NCBI GenBank assembly: GCA_963835705.1
Contig: CAWIGR010000009.1
Location: 1-64,000 of the forward strand
Length of the DNA stretch: 64,000 nucleotides
From: JACVRW01 sp963835705
GTDB taxonomy: Bacteria > Actinomycetota > Thermoleophilia > Solirubrobacterales > Thermoleophilaceae
Direction of reading: 5' to 3'
Part shown: piece after piece, positions 16,479 through 25,203 of the stretch
How positions within the stretch are numbered: the first letter of the stretch is position 1
How the letters are laid out: each line of letters starts with the position of its first letter
Made by a program: the position numbers and the translations under genes
Notes under the pieces: generated by a model
Seen by the model: the letters and a program-made list of their open reading frames with translations, nothing else
What the model was told of the DNA's origin: nothing
The model's database searches: none

Positions 16479-17306
16479 TCAGACGGCCGCCAGGCGCACC
16501 CGCGCCGGCAACAGCGGCAGCACCGCTCGCTTCACGTACTCGCCTCCGGCCCGCACCAGCGCCTTTCGCACGAACGCCGGTGGCACGGCCGAGAAGCCGT
16601 ACTGCTCGCGGATCTGGTCGGGCAGCAGCGCGATCGTCACGAAGTTCGCCGTCTCCACGAGCGGGCGCGCCGCCAGCGGCACCGGCGGCTCCAGCACGAT
16701 CGCGCGGGCGCGCTCGCGCGCCCAGTTGGTCACGACCAGGGTGTCGCCGTCCAGCATCGAGCGCCGGTAGTCGTCGAGGTCCGCGAGCGTGCGCGGCATC
16801 TCGCTCGCTCGCAGCCCGAACAGCCGCCCCATCGTGCGGTAGTCGTCCCAGTACCGCGCCTCGTCCGCGCGTGAGACGCCGCCCACGTAGGTCCTGTACA
16901 CGACCAGCCCCGAGTCCACCAGCGTGAACAGGACCCACAGCAGCAACTCCGGGTCGTCGGCCCGGTACTCGGTGCCCGCGGGGAACCGCCCGACCGGCCG
17001 GCGCAGCCGGCCGTGCACCTTCCGGTGCATGGCCCGCACGCCGCGCGCCGCCTCGTTCGCCTCCGCCCGCGAGCCGAATCCGATCGCGTGCATCACCTGC
17101 GCGGTTCGCGCAAGCCTGTCGTAGGGCTCGTCGAGGGCGCTCGAGTGCGCCAGCAGTCCCGCCACCGCCAGCGGGTGGGCCGCCTGCATCAGCAGGGCCC
17201 GCGGCCCGCTCAGCGCGAGCACCCGCTCGCGGTGCACGCGGCGCAGCATCGAGTGGTCGTCGAAGTAGCCTCGCGCGTACCCGGTGCGTGAGGACGATTG
17301 ACTCAC
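16479..17306 (-). CDS. MpaB-family (DUF2236) oxygenase-like protein
   Basis: A 275-residue protein with the conserved DUF2236 layout: RERVLALSGPRALLMQAAHPL near the N-terminus (His of the heme/metal region), ARTAQVMHAIGFGS, AMHRKVHGRL, then ELLLWVLFTLVDSGLVVYRTYVG. This superfamily includes the latex-clearing rubber oxygenase Lcp and fungal MpaB; most bacterial members are uncharacterised. It starts 21 bases after the ECF sigma gene on the same strand, so the two probably form an operon. Confidence 0.85.
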   Translation of the reverse strand: MSQSSSRTGYARGYFDDHSMLRRVHRERVLALSGPRALLMQAAHPLAVAGLLAHSSALDEPYDRLARTAQVMHAIGFGSRAEANEAARGVRAMHRKVHGRLRRPVGRFPAGTEYRADDPELLLWVLFTLVDSGLVVYRTYVGGVSRADEARYWDDYRTMGRLFGLRASEMPRTLADLDDYRRSMLDGDTLVVTNWARERARAIVLEPPVPLAARPLVETANFVTIALLPDQIREQYGFSAVPPAFVRKALVRAGGEYVKRAVLPLLPARVRLAAV

Positions 17307-17326
17307 CTACGCGCCCATGTCGCAGC

Positions 17327-17851
17327 TCAGGCGGCCGTGGCCAGCGCCGCGCGCGCTCCCTGCACGCCCAGCCGCAGCCGGCTCTTCGCCGTGCCGAGCG
17401 GCACGCCCGAGGCGCGGGCGATCTCGGCCGTGGTCAGGCCGCGCCCGTACGCGAGCAGCACCGCGTCGCGCTGTGCCGGGGGCAGCCCGCCCACCGCCGC
17501 CAGCACCCGGTCGGCTTCGTCCCGTGTGATGGCCCGTTCGGCCGGCGAGTCGTGCGCGACCCCTCGATCGGCGTCGCGCACCGCGAGCCGGTCCACGGCC
17601 GCCGTGCCCGCGTTCCGCGAGCGCACCCTGTCCACCGCGCGGCTTCGCGCCATCATCGCCACATAGCCTGGCAGGCTGCCTCGGCGCGGATCGAACTTGG
17701 AGGGATCGCGCCAGAGCGAGGTGAATACGTCCTGGACCACGTCCTCGGCGGCGGCCGCGTCCCCCAGCACACGCTTCGCGGCGGAGAATGCAAGCTGACG
17801 GTGGGCCCGATAGGCGGAGCTGAAGTCGGCGTGGGATTCGAGCGCGTTCAT
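17327..17851 (-). CDS. ECF sigma factor (sigma-70 family)
   Basis: From the ATG at 17851 (a second ATG is at 17863) the 174-residue product has region 2 (YRAHRQLAFSAAKRVLGDAA, AEDVVQDVFTSLWRDPSKFD, PGYVAMMARSRAVDRVRSR) and region 4 (LPPAQRDAVLLAYGRGLTTA, IARASGVPLGTAKSRLRLG). The full helix-turn-helix is present, unlike the truncated sigma gene at 6.4 kb. No anti-sigma gene is adjacent. A divergent MerR-DICT regulator shares its promoter region, and an MpaB-like gene follows. Confidence 0.92.
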   Translation of the reverse strand: MNALESHADFSSAYRAHRQLAFSAAKRVLGDAAAAEDVVQDVFTSLWRDPSKFDPRRGSLPGYVAMMARSRAVDRVRSRNAGTAAVDRLAVRDADRGVAHDSPAERAITRDEADRVLAAVGGLPPAQRDAVLLAYGRGLTTAEIARASGVPLGTAKSRLRLGVQGARAALATAA

Positions 17852-17887
17852 GTTCCTACACATGATGTATAGCAAAAGTTCAACGCT
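17852..17887. promoter_or_regulatory. Very short divergent promoter between ECF sigma and MerR-DICT
   Basis: Only 36 bases separate the two start codons. The gap is AT-rich for this genome (TACACATGATGTATAGCAAAAGTT) and includes TGCTATACAT on the sigma strand, a possible -10. With so little room, the promoters must overlap each other or the coding starts, so both transcripts are likely leaderless or nearly so and mutually influenced. Confidence 0.45.
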
Positions 17888-18709
17888 GTGTTGACTATCG
17901 GCGAGCTCGCCGAACGCACCGGCGTCCAGCCGGGCACGCTGCGGATGTGGGAGTCGCGGCACGGCTTCCCGCGCGCCGAGCGGCTTCCGAGCGGCCACCG
18001 GCGCTACCCCGAGGGCGAGGTGGAGCGCGTGCTCGAGGTGGTGCGCCGGCGCGAGGAGGGGCTGTCGCTGGCGGCCGCCATCGACCGCGCGAGGCATGAC
18101 GGCTCCCGTCCGGACGCGCCGTCGATCTTCGCCGGCCTGCGCCGCCGCCGCCCCGACCTGACGCCGTACCCGGTCCCCAAGCGCCTGCTCGTCCCGATCT
18201 CCCACGCCATCGAGGACGAGTGCTCCGCGCGCGGGGGCGGCGCCGTGCTGATCGGCTCCTTCCAGCGCGAGCGCTTCTTCCGTCAGGCGGAGCGGCGCTG
18301 GCGCGGCTTCGCGCGCACGGCCGAGCTGACCGTCGTGCTGGGCGACTTCCCGAAGCCTCGCGCCGCCCGCGACCGGCCCATCGAGATCCCCATCGACCGC
18401 AGCCACCCGCTCTCGCGCGAATGGGCGATCGTCTGCGACGGCCCCGGCGTGAGCACCTGCCTCGCCGGCTGGGAGCGGCCCGGCGGCACGGGTGCCGAGC
18501 GCGTCTTCGAGATGCTGTGGTCGGCGGAGCCGGACGCGGTGCGCGACGCCGCCCGCATCGGGATCGAGCTGGCCGCGTCGCAGTGGCCCGAGCTGCGCCA
18601 GCGCGTGCCGGCCTGGCTGGCCGAGCCCGCCGAGCCGGACGACGACGCGGTCCAGCGCGCCACCGCCCTCACCAACCGGATGCTGGCCTACATGACGGCG
18701 GCGGACTAG
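17888..18709 (+). CDS. MerR-type regulator with DICT sensory domain
   Basis: A 273-residue protein: MerR helix-turn-helix at about residues 1-70 (LTIGELAERTGVQPGTLRMW, RLPSGHRRYPEGEVERVLEV), then a DICT-type domain at about 95-205 (LVPISHAIEDECSARGGGAV, IGSFQRERFFRQAERRW, ELTVVLGDF). DICT domains occur in light- or redox-linked signalling proteins, but their ligand is not established. It is divergent from the ECF sigma gene, suggesting it controls that gene. Its TAG stop overlaps the stop of the convergent FAD enzyme. Confidence 0.88.
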   Translation: MLTIGELAERTGVQPGTLRMWESRHGFPRAERLPSGHRRYPEGEVERVLEVVRRREEGLSLAAAIDRARHDGSRPDAPSIFAGLRRRRPDLTPYPVPKRLLVPISHAIEDECSARGGGAVLIGSFQRERFFRQAERRWRGFARTAELTVVLGDFPKPRAARDRPIEIPIDRSHPLSREWAIVCDGPGVSTCLAGWERPGGTGAERVFEMLWSAEPDAVRDAARIGIELAASQWPELRQRVPAWLAEPAEPDDDAVQRATALTNRMLAYMTAAD

Positions 18710-19935
18710 AGCGAGGCCGAGGTCCGTACCGAGGTCCGCGAGCGCGCCCGGGTCCGGCTCGGCGCGCGAGTAGATGAAGCGGCGCGCGTGCTCGAGGTCG
18801 TCCGAGCGGCCGACCGAGAGCGCCGCCGTCACTCGCCCCTCGTCGACGTAGAAGGCGCAGAACTCGCCCTCCTCGATCGAGCCCCGCACCACCACGTCGC
18901 CCGACCCGGGGCCCACGTACTCCATCGAGGTCCAGTCGGCGAGGTCGGAGAAGAAGTACGGGATCGCGTCGTGCTCGACGCCGCGCCCGAGCATGTTGAG
19001 CGCGGCCGTCTTGCCGTGGTTGAAGGCCACGTCCCAGTGCTCGATGCGCATGGGACGCCCATGCACCGGGCTGTCGTACTCGCACATGTCGCCGGCCGCG
19101 AACACGCCCGGGACCGAGCTCTCGAGCCCGGCCGAGCACTTCACGCCGCCGGCCTCCCCAGCTCGAGCCCGGCGGAGCGCGCCAGCGTCACGTCGGGCGT
19201 CACGCCCACGCCGATCACCACCATGTCGCAGTCGAGCTCCAGACCGCCCTTCGTCACGACCTTGCGCACCTTCCCGTCCGAGCCCTCGAAGCGCTCCACC
19301 TCGTCGCCGCCGTGGATCTCCACGCCGTGCTGCTCGAGCACGCCGTGGAAGTAGCCGCCGACCTCCTTGCCGTAGAAGCGCTCGAGCGTCACGTCCTCCT
19401 GCATCACGATCGAGCAGCTCACGCCGTGCGCGGCGGTTAGCGAGGCCGCGACCTCGGTGCCGATGTAGCTGCCCCCGATCACCACCGCCCGCTCGGCGCC
19501 CTCGGCCGCGGCCCTGATCGCGTCCGAGTTCCCGAAGGCCCGCAGGTAGTGGATGCCGTCGAGGTCGCCGCCATCGAGCCGCAGCCGGCGCACGTTCGCG
19601 CCCGTGGCCAGCAGCGCCTTGCCGAACTCGATCTCGTCCTTGGTCGAGAGCGTTGCGACCCGCTCCTGCGGATCCAGCTTCATCACGCTGGTCCGCAGCA
19701 TGAGCTCGATGTCCTGCTCGCCCCACCACTCGTCGGGCCGGAACAGCGCGTCCTCGCGCGACTCCTTTGCCTGCAGGTAGCCCTTGGACAGCGGCGGGCG
19801 GTTGTAGGGAGGGTCGGGCTCACGGCCCACGAGCAGCACGGACCCCTCCGCGCCCTCCTCCCGGAGCCAGCGGGCGCAGTTGGCGGCGGCGAGGCCGCCG
19901 CCGATCAGCAGGTGATCGACCCGGCGGCGGGCCAC
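18706..19935 (-). CDS. FAD/NAD(P)-dependent oxidoreductase (ferredoxin-reductase-like), frameshifted
   Basis: The start is the GTG at 19935, two bases after the trkA stop. The FAD motif is VDHLLIGGGLAAANCARWL, the NAD motif ERAVVIGGSYIGTEVAASL, and a third conserved site is ESSVPGVFAAGDMCEYDSP. This is the rubredoxin/ferredoxin-NAD reductase family. A missing G near 19157 breaks the frame before VKCSAGLESS, and an extra base near 18716 breaks it again before a natural DLASL stop at 18706. Corrected length is about 409 residues. It is the last gene of the APC-TrkA operon; its redox partner is unknown. Confidence 0.85.
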
Positions 19936-19937
19936 GG

Positions 19938-20612
19938 CTACGCGGCCGCGCCGGAGCGGTCGCCGAAGCGCTCTGTCACGCTCGTCTCGAGGCCGACGTC
20001 CAGCACGAGCAGCACCTCGTCGCCGGCCTGGACTACCGAGTCGCCCGTCGGGACGAAGCCGCCGCCGTCGCGCAGGATCGAGATCACCAGCGAGCCGTCC
20101 GGCAGGCCGAGGTTCTTGACGGACTGCCCGGCCGCCTCCGAGCCGTCCGCCACCTCCAGCTCGATGATCTCGAGCCGCTCCTCCGGCAGGTCGAGCAGGT
20201 GGACCAGGCCGTACTTGGGCACCTCGTGCTCGATCAGGCGCAGGATGAGGTCGGTGGCGGAGATCACGGGCTTCACGCCGAGCAGCTCGAAGTGCTGGAG
20301 GTTGCGCGGGTTGTTGCAGCGCGCCACCACGCGGACCACGCCGTACTTCTCGCGCGCCACCTGGGAGATCAGGATGTTGTCCTCGTCGTCGCCGGTAACC
20401 GCCACCACGAGGTCGGCGCGCTCGATCCCGGCGCGCTCGAGCACCCACAGCTCCGAGCCGTCGCCGTACTGGGCGCTGTGCTCGAGCTCCTGCTCCACGA
20501 CCGCGTAGCGGCTCTGGTCGGACTCGATCACGGTCACCTCGTGGCTCTTGTTGATCAGCTCGCGCGCGAGGTTCCAGCCCACCTTGCCGGCTCCGACGAT
20601 CAGGACGTACAT
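19938..20612 (-). CDS. trkA: TrkA-type RCK protein (KTN-N plus TrkA-C)
   Basis: A 224-residue cytosolic regulator of potassium transport. The N-terminal Rossmann domain has GAGKVGWNLAREL at about residues 7-19 and the acidic ESDQSR that contacts NAD(H); a TrkA-C domain follows from about residue 135. Family members gate Trk/Ktr or related channels in response to nucleotide. No TrkH/KtrB gene is present in the window. The transporters upstream in the same operon are APC-type, so those are the likely partners. The gene is 4 bases from the second RCK gene. Confidence 0.92.
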   Translation of the reverse strand: MYVLIVGAGKVGWNLARELINKSHEVTVIESDQSRYAVVEQELEHSAQYGDGSELWVLERAGIERADLVVAVTGDDEDNILISQVAREKYGVVRVVARCNNPRNLQHFELLGVKPVISATDLILRLIEHEVPKYGLVHLLDLPEERLEIIELEVADGSEAAGQSVKNLGLPDGSLVISILRDGGGFVPTGDSVVQAGDEVLLVLDVGLETSVTERFGDRSGAAA

Positions 20613-20616
20613 GGCG

Positions 20617-21063
20617 TTATCCGGATACCCCTTCGAAGCGAATCTGCCCGCGCACCGCCGCCTCGAGCAGCTCGATCGCCGTCTGCGTGGGACACACGGT
20701 CTGGAGGCCCTGCTCGGCGTACCAGCGCGCCCGCGCCGGATCGAGCACGCGCACCACCACGCGCTCGACCTCGAAGCGGCGCTTGGCGATCTGCGCGATG
20801 ACGAGGTTGGTGTTGTCGCCGTCGGTGGAGGCGACGAAGGCGTCGGCATGCTCGATCCCGGCGGCGAGCAGCGCGTCGATCTCGAGCGCCGTGCCCTCGG
20901 TGAAGCGCCCTCCGCGCTCCTCCCAGCCGGCGGTGTGGCCCCGCTCGAGCAAGGCGATGGCCTCCGCGTCCTCGTCGAGTACGGAGACCTCGTGCCCCTC
21001 CGCCAGCATGGAGTGGGCGATTGCGCTCCCCACGCGTCCGCAGCCGACGATCAGAACGAACAT
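20617..21063 (-). CDS. TrkA-N (RCK) single-domain protein
   Basis: A 148-residue protein with only the NAD-binding RCK domain (VLIVGCGRVGSAIAHSML, LDEDAEAI, ASTDGDNTNLVIAQIAKRRF). It lacks the TrkA-C domain carried by its neighbour, so the two probably assemble as unlike subunits. The same pairing occurs as CeoB/CeoC next to an APC permease in Mycobacterium tuberculosis (from memory). It sits 26 bases after the APC transporter gene and 4 bases before trkA. Confidence 0.9.
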   Translation of the reverse strand: MFVLIVGCGRVGSAIAHSMLAEGHEVSVLDEDAEAIALLERGHTAGWEERGGRFTEGTALEIDALLAAGIEHADAFVASTDGDNTNLVIAQIAKRRFEVERVVVRVLDPARARWYAEQGLQTVCPTQTAIELLEAAVRGQIRFEGVSG

Positions 21064-21089
21064 TCCGCTTGCACTCTACCTGAGGCGCG

Positions 21090-23096
21090 TCAGGGCCTCA
21101 CGCCCTCGCGGGTCCCTTCCTCGCCGGCCGGCGGCGCCGTGAGGATCACCTTGCAGGGGGCCTTCTCGACCACGTAGCGCGTGGTCTCCCCCACGAAGCG
21201 GTCACGCGCCCGCCCGCGCCCGCCGAGGATCGGCCCGCCCCGCACGCGGGTGGGCTCCTCCGCGGCCAGCACGATCGCCTCCACCCCTCGCCGGCGCGCC
21301 TCGGCCACGATCGCCTGGCCCGCGGTGCGGCCGCGCACCATCGCGGTGGCCACCTCCACGCGCTCGTACTCCTCGCCCACCTCCTTGGCGCGCGCGAGCA
21401 CGCGCTTCGCCTCCCGCACGCGCTCGTCCGGCACCCTGGCGTCGATCGGGAGCGACATCGGGATCTCGAACACGTAGAGCGCCTCGAGCACGGCGCCCCC
21501 CTCCGCCTCGTCGGCCCGCTCGGCCGCCAGTCGGCCGGCGGTGCCGACGATCTCGTCGTCGAGTGGAACCCCGAACACCGGCACGAGGATGCTGCCGTAC
21601 TCGGCCTCGATGCGCTCTTGGAGCGCCTCCGCCGGCACCGTGAAGCGCTGCGTGAGCGAGCGGCCCTGCGTCTTGCGGTGCGCCACGTAGAGCGTCACGC
21701 CGAGCACGACCCAAGCCGTCCCGATGATCCTTCCTCCCTCGTGCAGCAGCACCACGCTCGCCCAGGCGGCCACCGCCAGCACGAAGCCCGCCGCCGCGGG
21801 CAGCGGGATGGTCCCCGAGCCGATGCGAATCGACATCGGCATCCGAAACGCGCTCGGCCGGTCCGCCTCGCGGAAGCGCAGCACCACCACCGACAGGTGC
21901 GCCAGCGCGAACGTGATCATCGCGCCGAACGCGAACACCCCCGCCAGGAAGACGACGTCGTCGGTGAGCGCCATGCCGAACCCGATCAGCCCGGCGATCA
22001 CGATCACCACGAACGGGGTCCCTCGGCTGCGGTGGAGCCGGCCGGCCAGGCTGGGGATCTGCCGGTTCGTTGCCAGCGAGTAGCCCAGCCGGGCGAGGCC
22101 GAGCATCTGCCCGTTCATGGCCACCAGCAGCAGCGTCGCCGCCCCCGCCGCGACGGTGTAACGCGCCGCGTCGCCCAGCCAGCCGGGGTCGAGCGTGGAT
22201 GCCATGCCGAGCATCGGGGCCTCGATCCAGGGACCCGCCAGGGCGGTCTGGCCGTCCTCGACCGGCAGGGCCATGAGCGCCGCGAGCGACACCGCGACGA
22301 GCAGGAGCAGGGTCACCCCCGCGCCGGCGATTGCGAACCGGCGCAGCCCGCCCCGGCCTACGCGAACCTCGCCGGCCAGGCCGGAGGCCGCCTCGATGCC
22401 GATGGCGGCGACCGCGGCCACTCCCAGGGCGAAGAACGCGTCCCCCCAGGTGGGGCTCGAGCCGAGCTCGACCGAATCGGTCAGAGTGCCGGCGTCGAAG
22501 CTCTGCGCCAGACAGAGCACGGTCAGCGCCACCAGCACGGCGATGTTGAGCAGCGACAGGCGCAGGACCATGCCCAGCCGCTCCGCCGTCAGCCCGCGGA
22601 TGTTCTGTCCGATCACGAAGGCGAAGCAGGCGGCGACGATCGCGACCTGCGTGGCGCCGTCGTCGGCGCCGCCCCAGATGCCCGCGACGTAGTGGGTGAT
22701 GGCGATGGCGCCGATCGCCATCACGATCATGTAGTCGAGCAGGATCGCCCAGCCCGCGACGAAGCTCCAGAACTCGTTGAAGGCGTACCTCGCGATGCTC
22801 GACGCCCCGCCCCGCTCGACATGAAGCGAGCTCCCCTCGATGTAGGTGAGCAGCGTGGCGACGAGGAACAGGCCGGCGACGAGGAACACCACCGGCGTGA
22901 GCCCGAGGGCGTCCTCGGCGACCACGCCGACGGTCACGTAGAGCCCGGCCACGACCGCGCTCAGCGTGATCGCGAAGAGCGCCGGCTCGCCTAGCCCGCG
23001 CACCACCCGCGCCCCGGCGAACTCGGAGCGGCGGCGGAGCTCGTCACGGGCCCGGCCGGCGAGGGCCGGGCCGTTCCTGGCTCGCGCGTCGCTCAC
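21090..23096 (-). CDS. APC-family transporter with C-terminal UspA domain
   Basis: Starts at the GTG at 23096, coupled to the small gene upstream through a GTGA overlap; 668 residues. The APC membrane domain (12 predicted helices) covers about residues 30-460, with the discontinuous-helix region near ALFAITLSAVVAGLYVTVG and GGASSIARYAFNEFW. A UspA-like domain follows from about 500 (EYGSILVPVFGVPLDDEIVG ... GETTRYVVEKAPCKVILTAP). Substrate could be an amino acid or a cation. The two RCK genes downstream favour potassium or another cation (inference). Confidence 0.88.
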   Translation of the reverse strand: MSDARARNGPALAGRARDELRRRSEFAGARVVRGLGEPALFAITLSAVVAGLYVTVGVVAEDALGLTPVVFLVAGLFLVATLLTYIEGSSLHVERGGASSIARYAFNEFWSFVAGWAILLDYMIVMAIGAIAITHYVAGIWGGADDGATQVAIVAACFAFVIGQNIRGLTAERLGMVLRLSLLNIAVLVALTVLCLAQSFDAGTLTDSVELGSSPTWGDAFFALGVAAVAAIGIEAASGLAGEVRVGRGGLRRFAIAGAGVTLLLLVAVSLAALMALPVEDGQTALAGPWIEAPMLGMASTLDPGWLGDAARYTVAAGAATLLLVAMNGQMLGLARLGYSLATNRQIPSLAGRLHRSRGTPFVVIVIAGLIGFGMALTDDVVFLAGVFAFGAMITFALAHLSVVVLRFREADRPSAFRMPMSIRIGSGTIPLPAAAGFVLAVAAWASVVLLHEGGRIIGTAWVVLGVTLYVAHRKTQGRSLTQRFTVPAEALQERIEAEYGSILVPVFGVPLDDEIVGTAGRLAAERADEAEGGAVLEALYVFEIPMSLPIDARVPDERVREAKRVLARAKEVGEEYERVEVATAMVRGRTAGQAIVAEARRRGVEAIVLAAEEPTRVRGGPILGGRGRARDRFVGETTRYVVEKAPCKVILTAPPAGEEGTREGVRP

Positions 23097-23287
23097 CGCG
23101 GCTCGCCGCGGGCGCCCCGCAGCAGCCACAGCCGGCCCGCACCGGCAAGCGCGAAGCAGGCGCCGACCACGACGCCGAGCGCCAGCACGCCCCCGCCCTG
23201 GGCAAGCGCGGATCCCATCAGCGCGAGCCCCAGGACGATCAGCAGGACACTGAGCGCCCGGATCGAGCCGAAGTAGGCGCGCTGCAT
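23093..23287 (-). CDS. Small two-helix membrane protein in the APC operon
   Basis: A 64-residue protein from the ATG at 23287. Two hydrophobic helices (about residues 11-27 and 32-52) are joined by a short loop (LAQGGG), and the C-terminus is basic (LLRGARGEPR). It lies between the two APC-UspA genes, 20 bases after the first, and its TGA overlaps the GTG of the second. Position suggests a small accessory subunit, but no family is recognised. Confidence 0.7.
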   Translation of the reverse strand: MQRAYFGSIRALSVLLIVLGLALMGSALAQGGGVLALGVVVGACFALAGAGRLWLLRGARGEPR

Positions 23288-23307
23288 GAGCCCATCGTAG
23301 TCCCGCC

Positions 23308-25189
23308 TCACGCGGGCACCTTCGGCTGGGCGTCCTGTGCCGAGGTGATGATCACCCGGCAGGGGCGCTCCGCCAGCACGGTCTCGAGCGTCTTGCCGAA
23401 CAGCGTGGCGCCGGCCCGGCGCGGCGGCAGCCCCATCACGATCGCCCGGGCCTTGATCGTGAGCGCCTCGTCCACGATGCGCCGCCCCGTGCCGCCCGGC
23501 CTGACCTTCTCCCAGTGCCCGCTCACGCGCCGCCCGCCGCGCACCCGCGCGCGGTCGATCACCGACCTGGGCCCGTTGCTCCTCCTCCGGCATCGCGGCG
23601 TCGATCGGCAGGTTGGGCGGCACCGGCACCGTGACCAGCACGTGGATGCCGCGGCGCCGGCGCGCCGCCAGCTGGACCGCGGTCGACATCGCCTCGGACG
23701 AGTAGCGGCCCTCGTCGAACACCACCAGCACGGACTCGTACTCCACCTCGCGCTCCACGATCGGCTCCGGCAGTACGACCTTGCGGGTCTCGGTGAGGGT
23801 CAGCCCGATGCGGCGCCGGTACACCACGTAGGCGGTCATCCCGAGTGACAGCCACACCGTGCCGGCCACGAGCGTCTGGAGGTTGAGGATCGTCACCACG
23901 AGGAACGCGATGCCGGTGCCAAGGCCGCCGAGCACCGAGGCCAGCGGGATCGAGTAGCCGCGCACCGTGACGTTCAGCGGCGCCCGGTAGGGCCGCTCGC
24001 GGCCGGGCTCCTTGATCCGCAGCGCGACCACGGAGGCGTGCGCCACGGTGAAGCCGAGCATCGCCCCGAAGGCGTAGACCGTGCCGAGAAACTCCGCCTC
24101 GCCCGGCAGCATGGTCAGGCAGGCGACGCCGCCGAAGACGATGATGGCCACGTACGGAGTGCGGAACTTCGGATGCAGCTGCCGCAGCCGCTCGGGCAGC
24201 TGGCGGTACTGGCCCATCGAGTAGCTCAGCCGCGACAGCCCGATCAGGCCCGCGTTGGTGGCCACCAGCAGGATGGTGGACGCCAGCAGCCCCACGTAGA
24301 TCTCCGCCGCGGGCTGCAGGTCCCCGAGCCCGAGGTTGACCACCACGCCCTGGATCGGGTTGCTCGCATAGCCGCCCTCCTCCGAGCTGAGCGCGAGGAG
24401 TGTCTGCCCGTTCTCGACCGGCATCGCGGACAGGGCCACCGCCGGGAGGGTGAGCGAGATGGCCATCACCGCGACCACGACCAAGCGCATCGCCTGCGGG
24501 ACGGTGCGCCCGGAGTCGCGGGCCTCCTCGGCCATGTTCGAGATCGTGTCGATGCCCGTGAAGGCGACCATCCCGACCGGGATGGCGATCAGGAAGTCGC
24601 TCACGGTGGGCGTGGTGCCGAAGTCCACGTTCTCCACCAGCGTCTCCGGCGAGAACACCAGGAAGAAGCCGAGGATCACGAGGCCGACCTGGGTCAGGAA
24701 GTCGAGGATCGCCAGGACCACGTTCAGCCCGGCCGCCTCCTTGACCCCGACGATGTTGACGGCGCCAAGGATGAGCACCACGGCGACGCCGCAGAGGATG
24801 TCGCCCGGTGACGTCAGCAGCGGCTCCCAGATCACCCCGAGGTAGTGGGGCAGGAAGAACGCCGAGATGGCGACCGTGATGATGTAGTTGAGCATCTGGC
24901 CCCACGCCGTCAGGGCGGACCAGAACTCGTTGAAGGCCCGGCGGGCGAAGGACGACGACCCCCCGGCCTCCGGGAACATCGTGGTGGCCTCCGTGTAGGT
25001 CGCGGCCGTGCACATGAAGATCAGGCCCGCGATCAGGAACACGACCGGCGTCATGCCGAGCGCGAACACGGCCACCAGCCCGAGCGCGTAGTAGATCGAG
25101 CTGCCTACGTTCCCGTACGCGGTGCTGAAGAGGGCCCCGGTGCCGAGAACCCTCTCCAGCCCACGATGCTTCGGGCGATACTCGGCCAC
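23308..25189 (-). CDS. APC-family transporter with C-terminal UspA domain, frameshifted
   Basis: From the ATG at 25189 the membrane domain reads GTGALFSTAYGNVGSSIYYA, EAGGSSSFARRAFNEFW and VGMVAFTGIDTISNMAEEAR, typical APC, through about residue 480. The cytosolic tail starts as UspA (EYESVLVVFDEGRYSSEAM). An extra base near 23568 then shifts to the frame reading VIDRARVRGGRRVSGHWEK and GLPPRRAGATLFGKTLETVL, ending at 23308. Corrected length is about 626 residues. It is first in the APC-RCK operon and a paralogue of the next transporter. Confidence 0.87.
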
Positions 25190-25203
25190 TCTGGCCGATC
25201 AGG

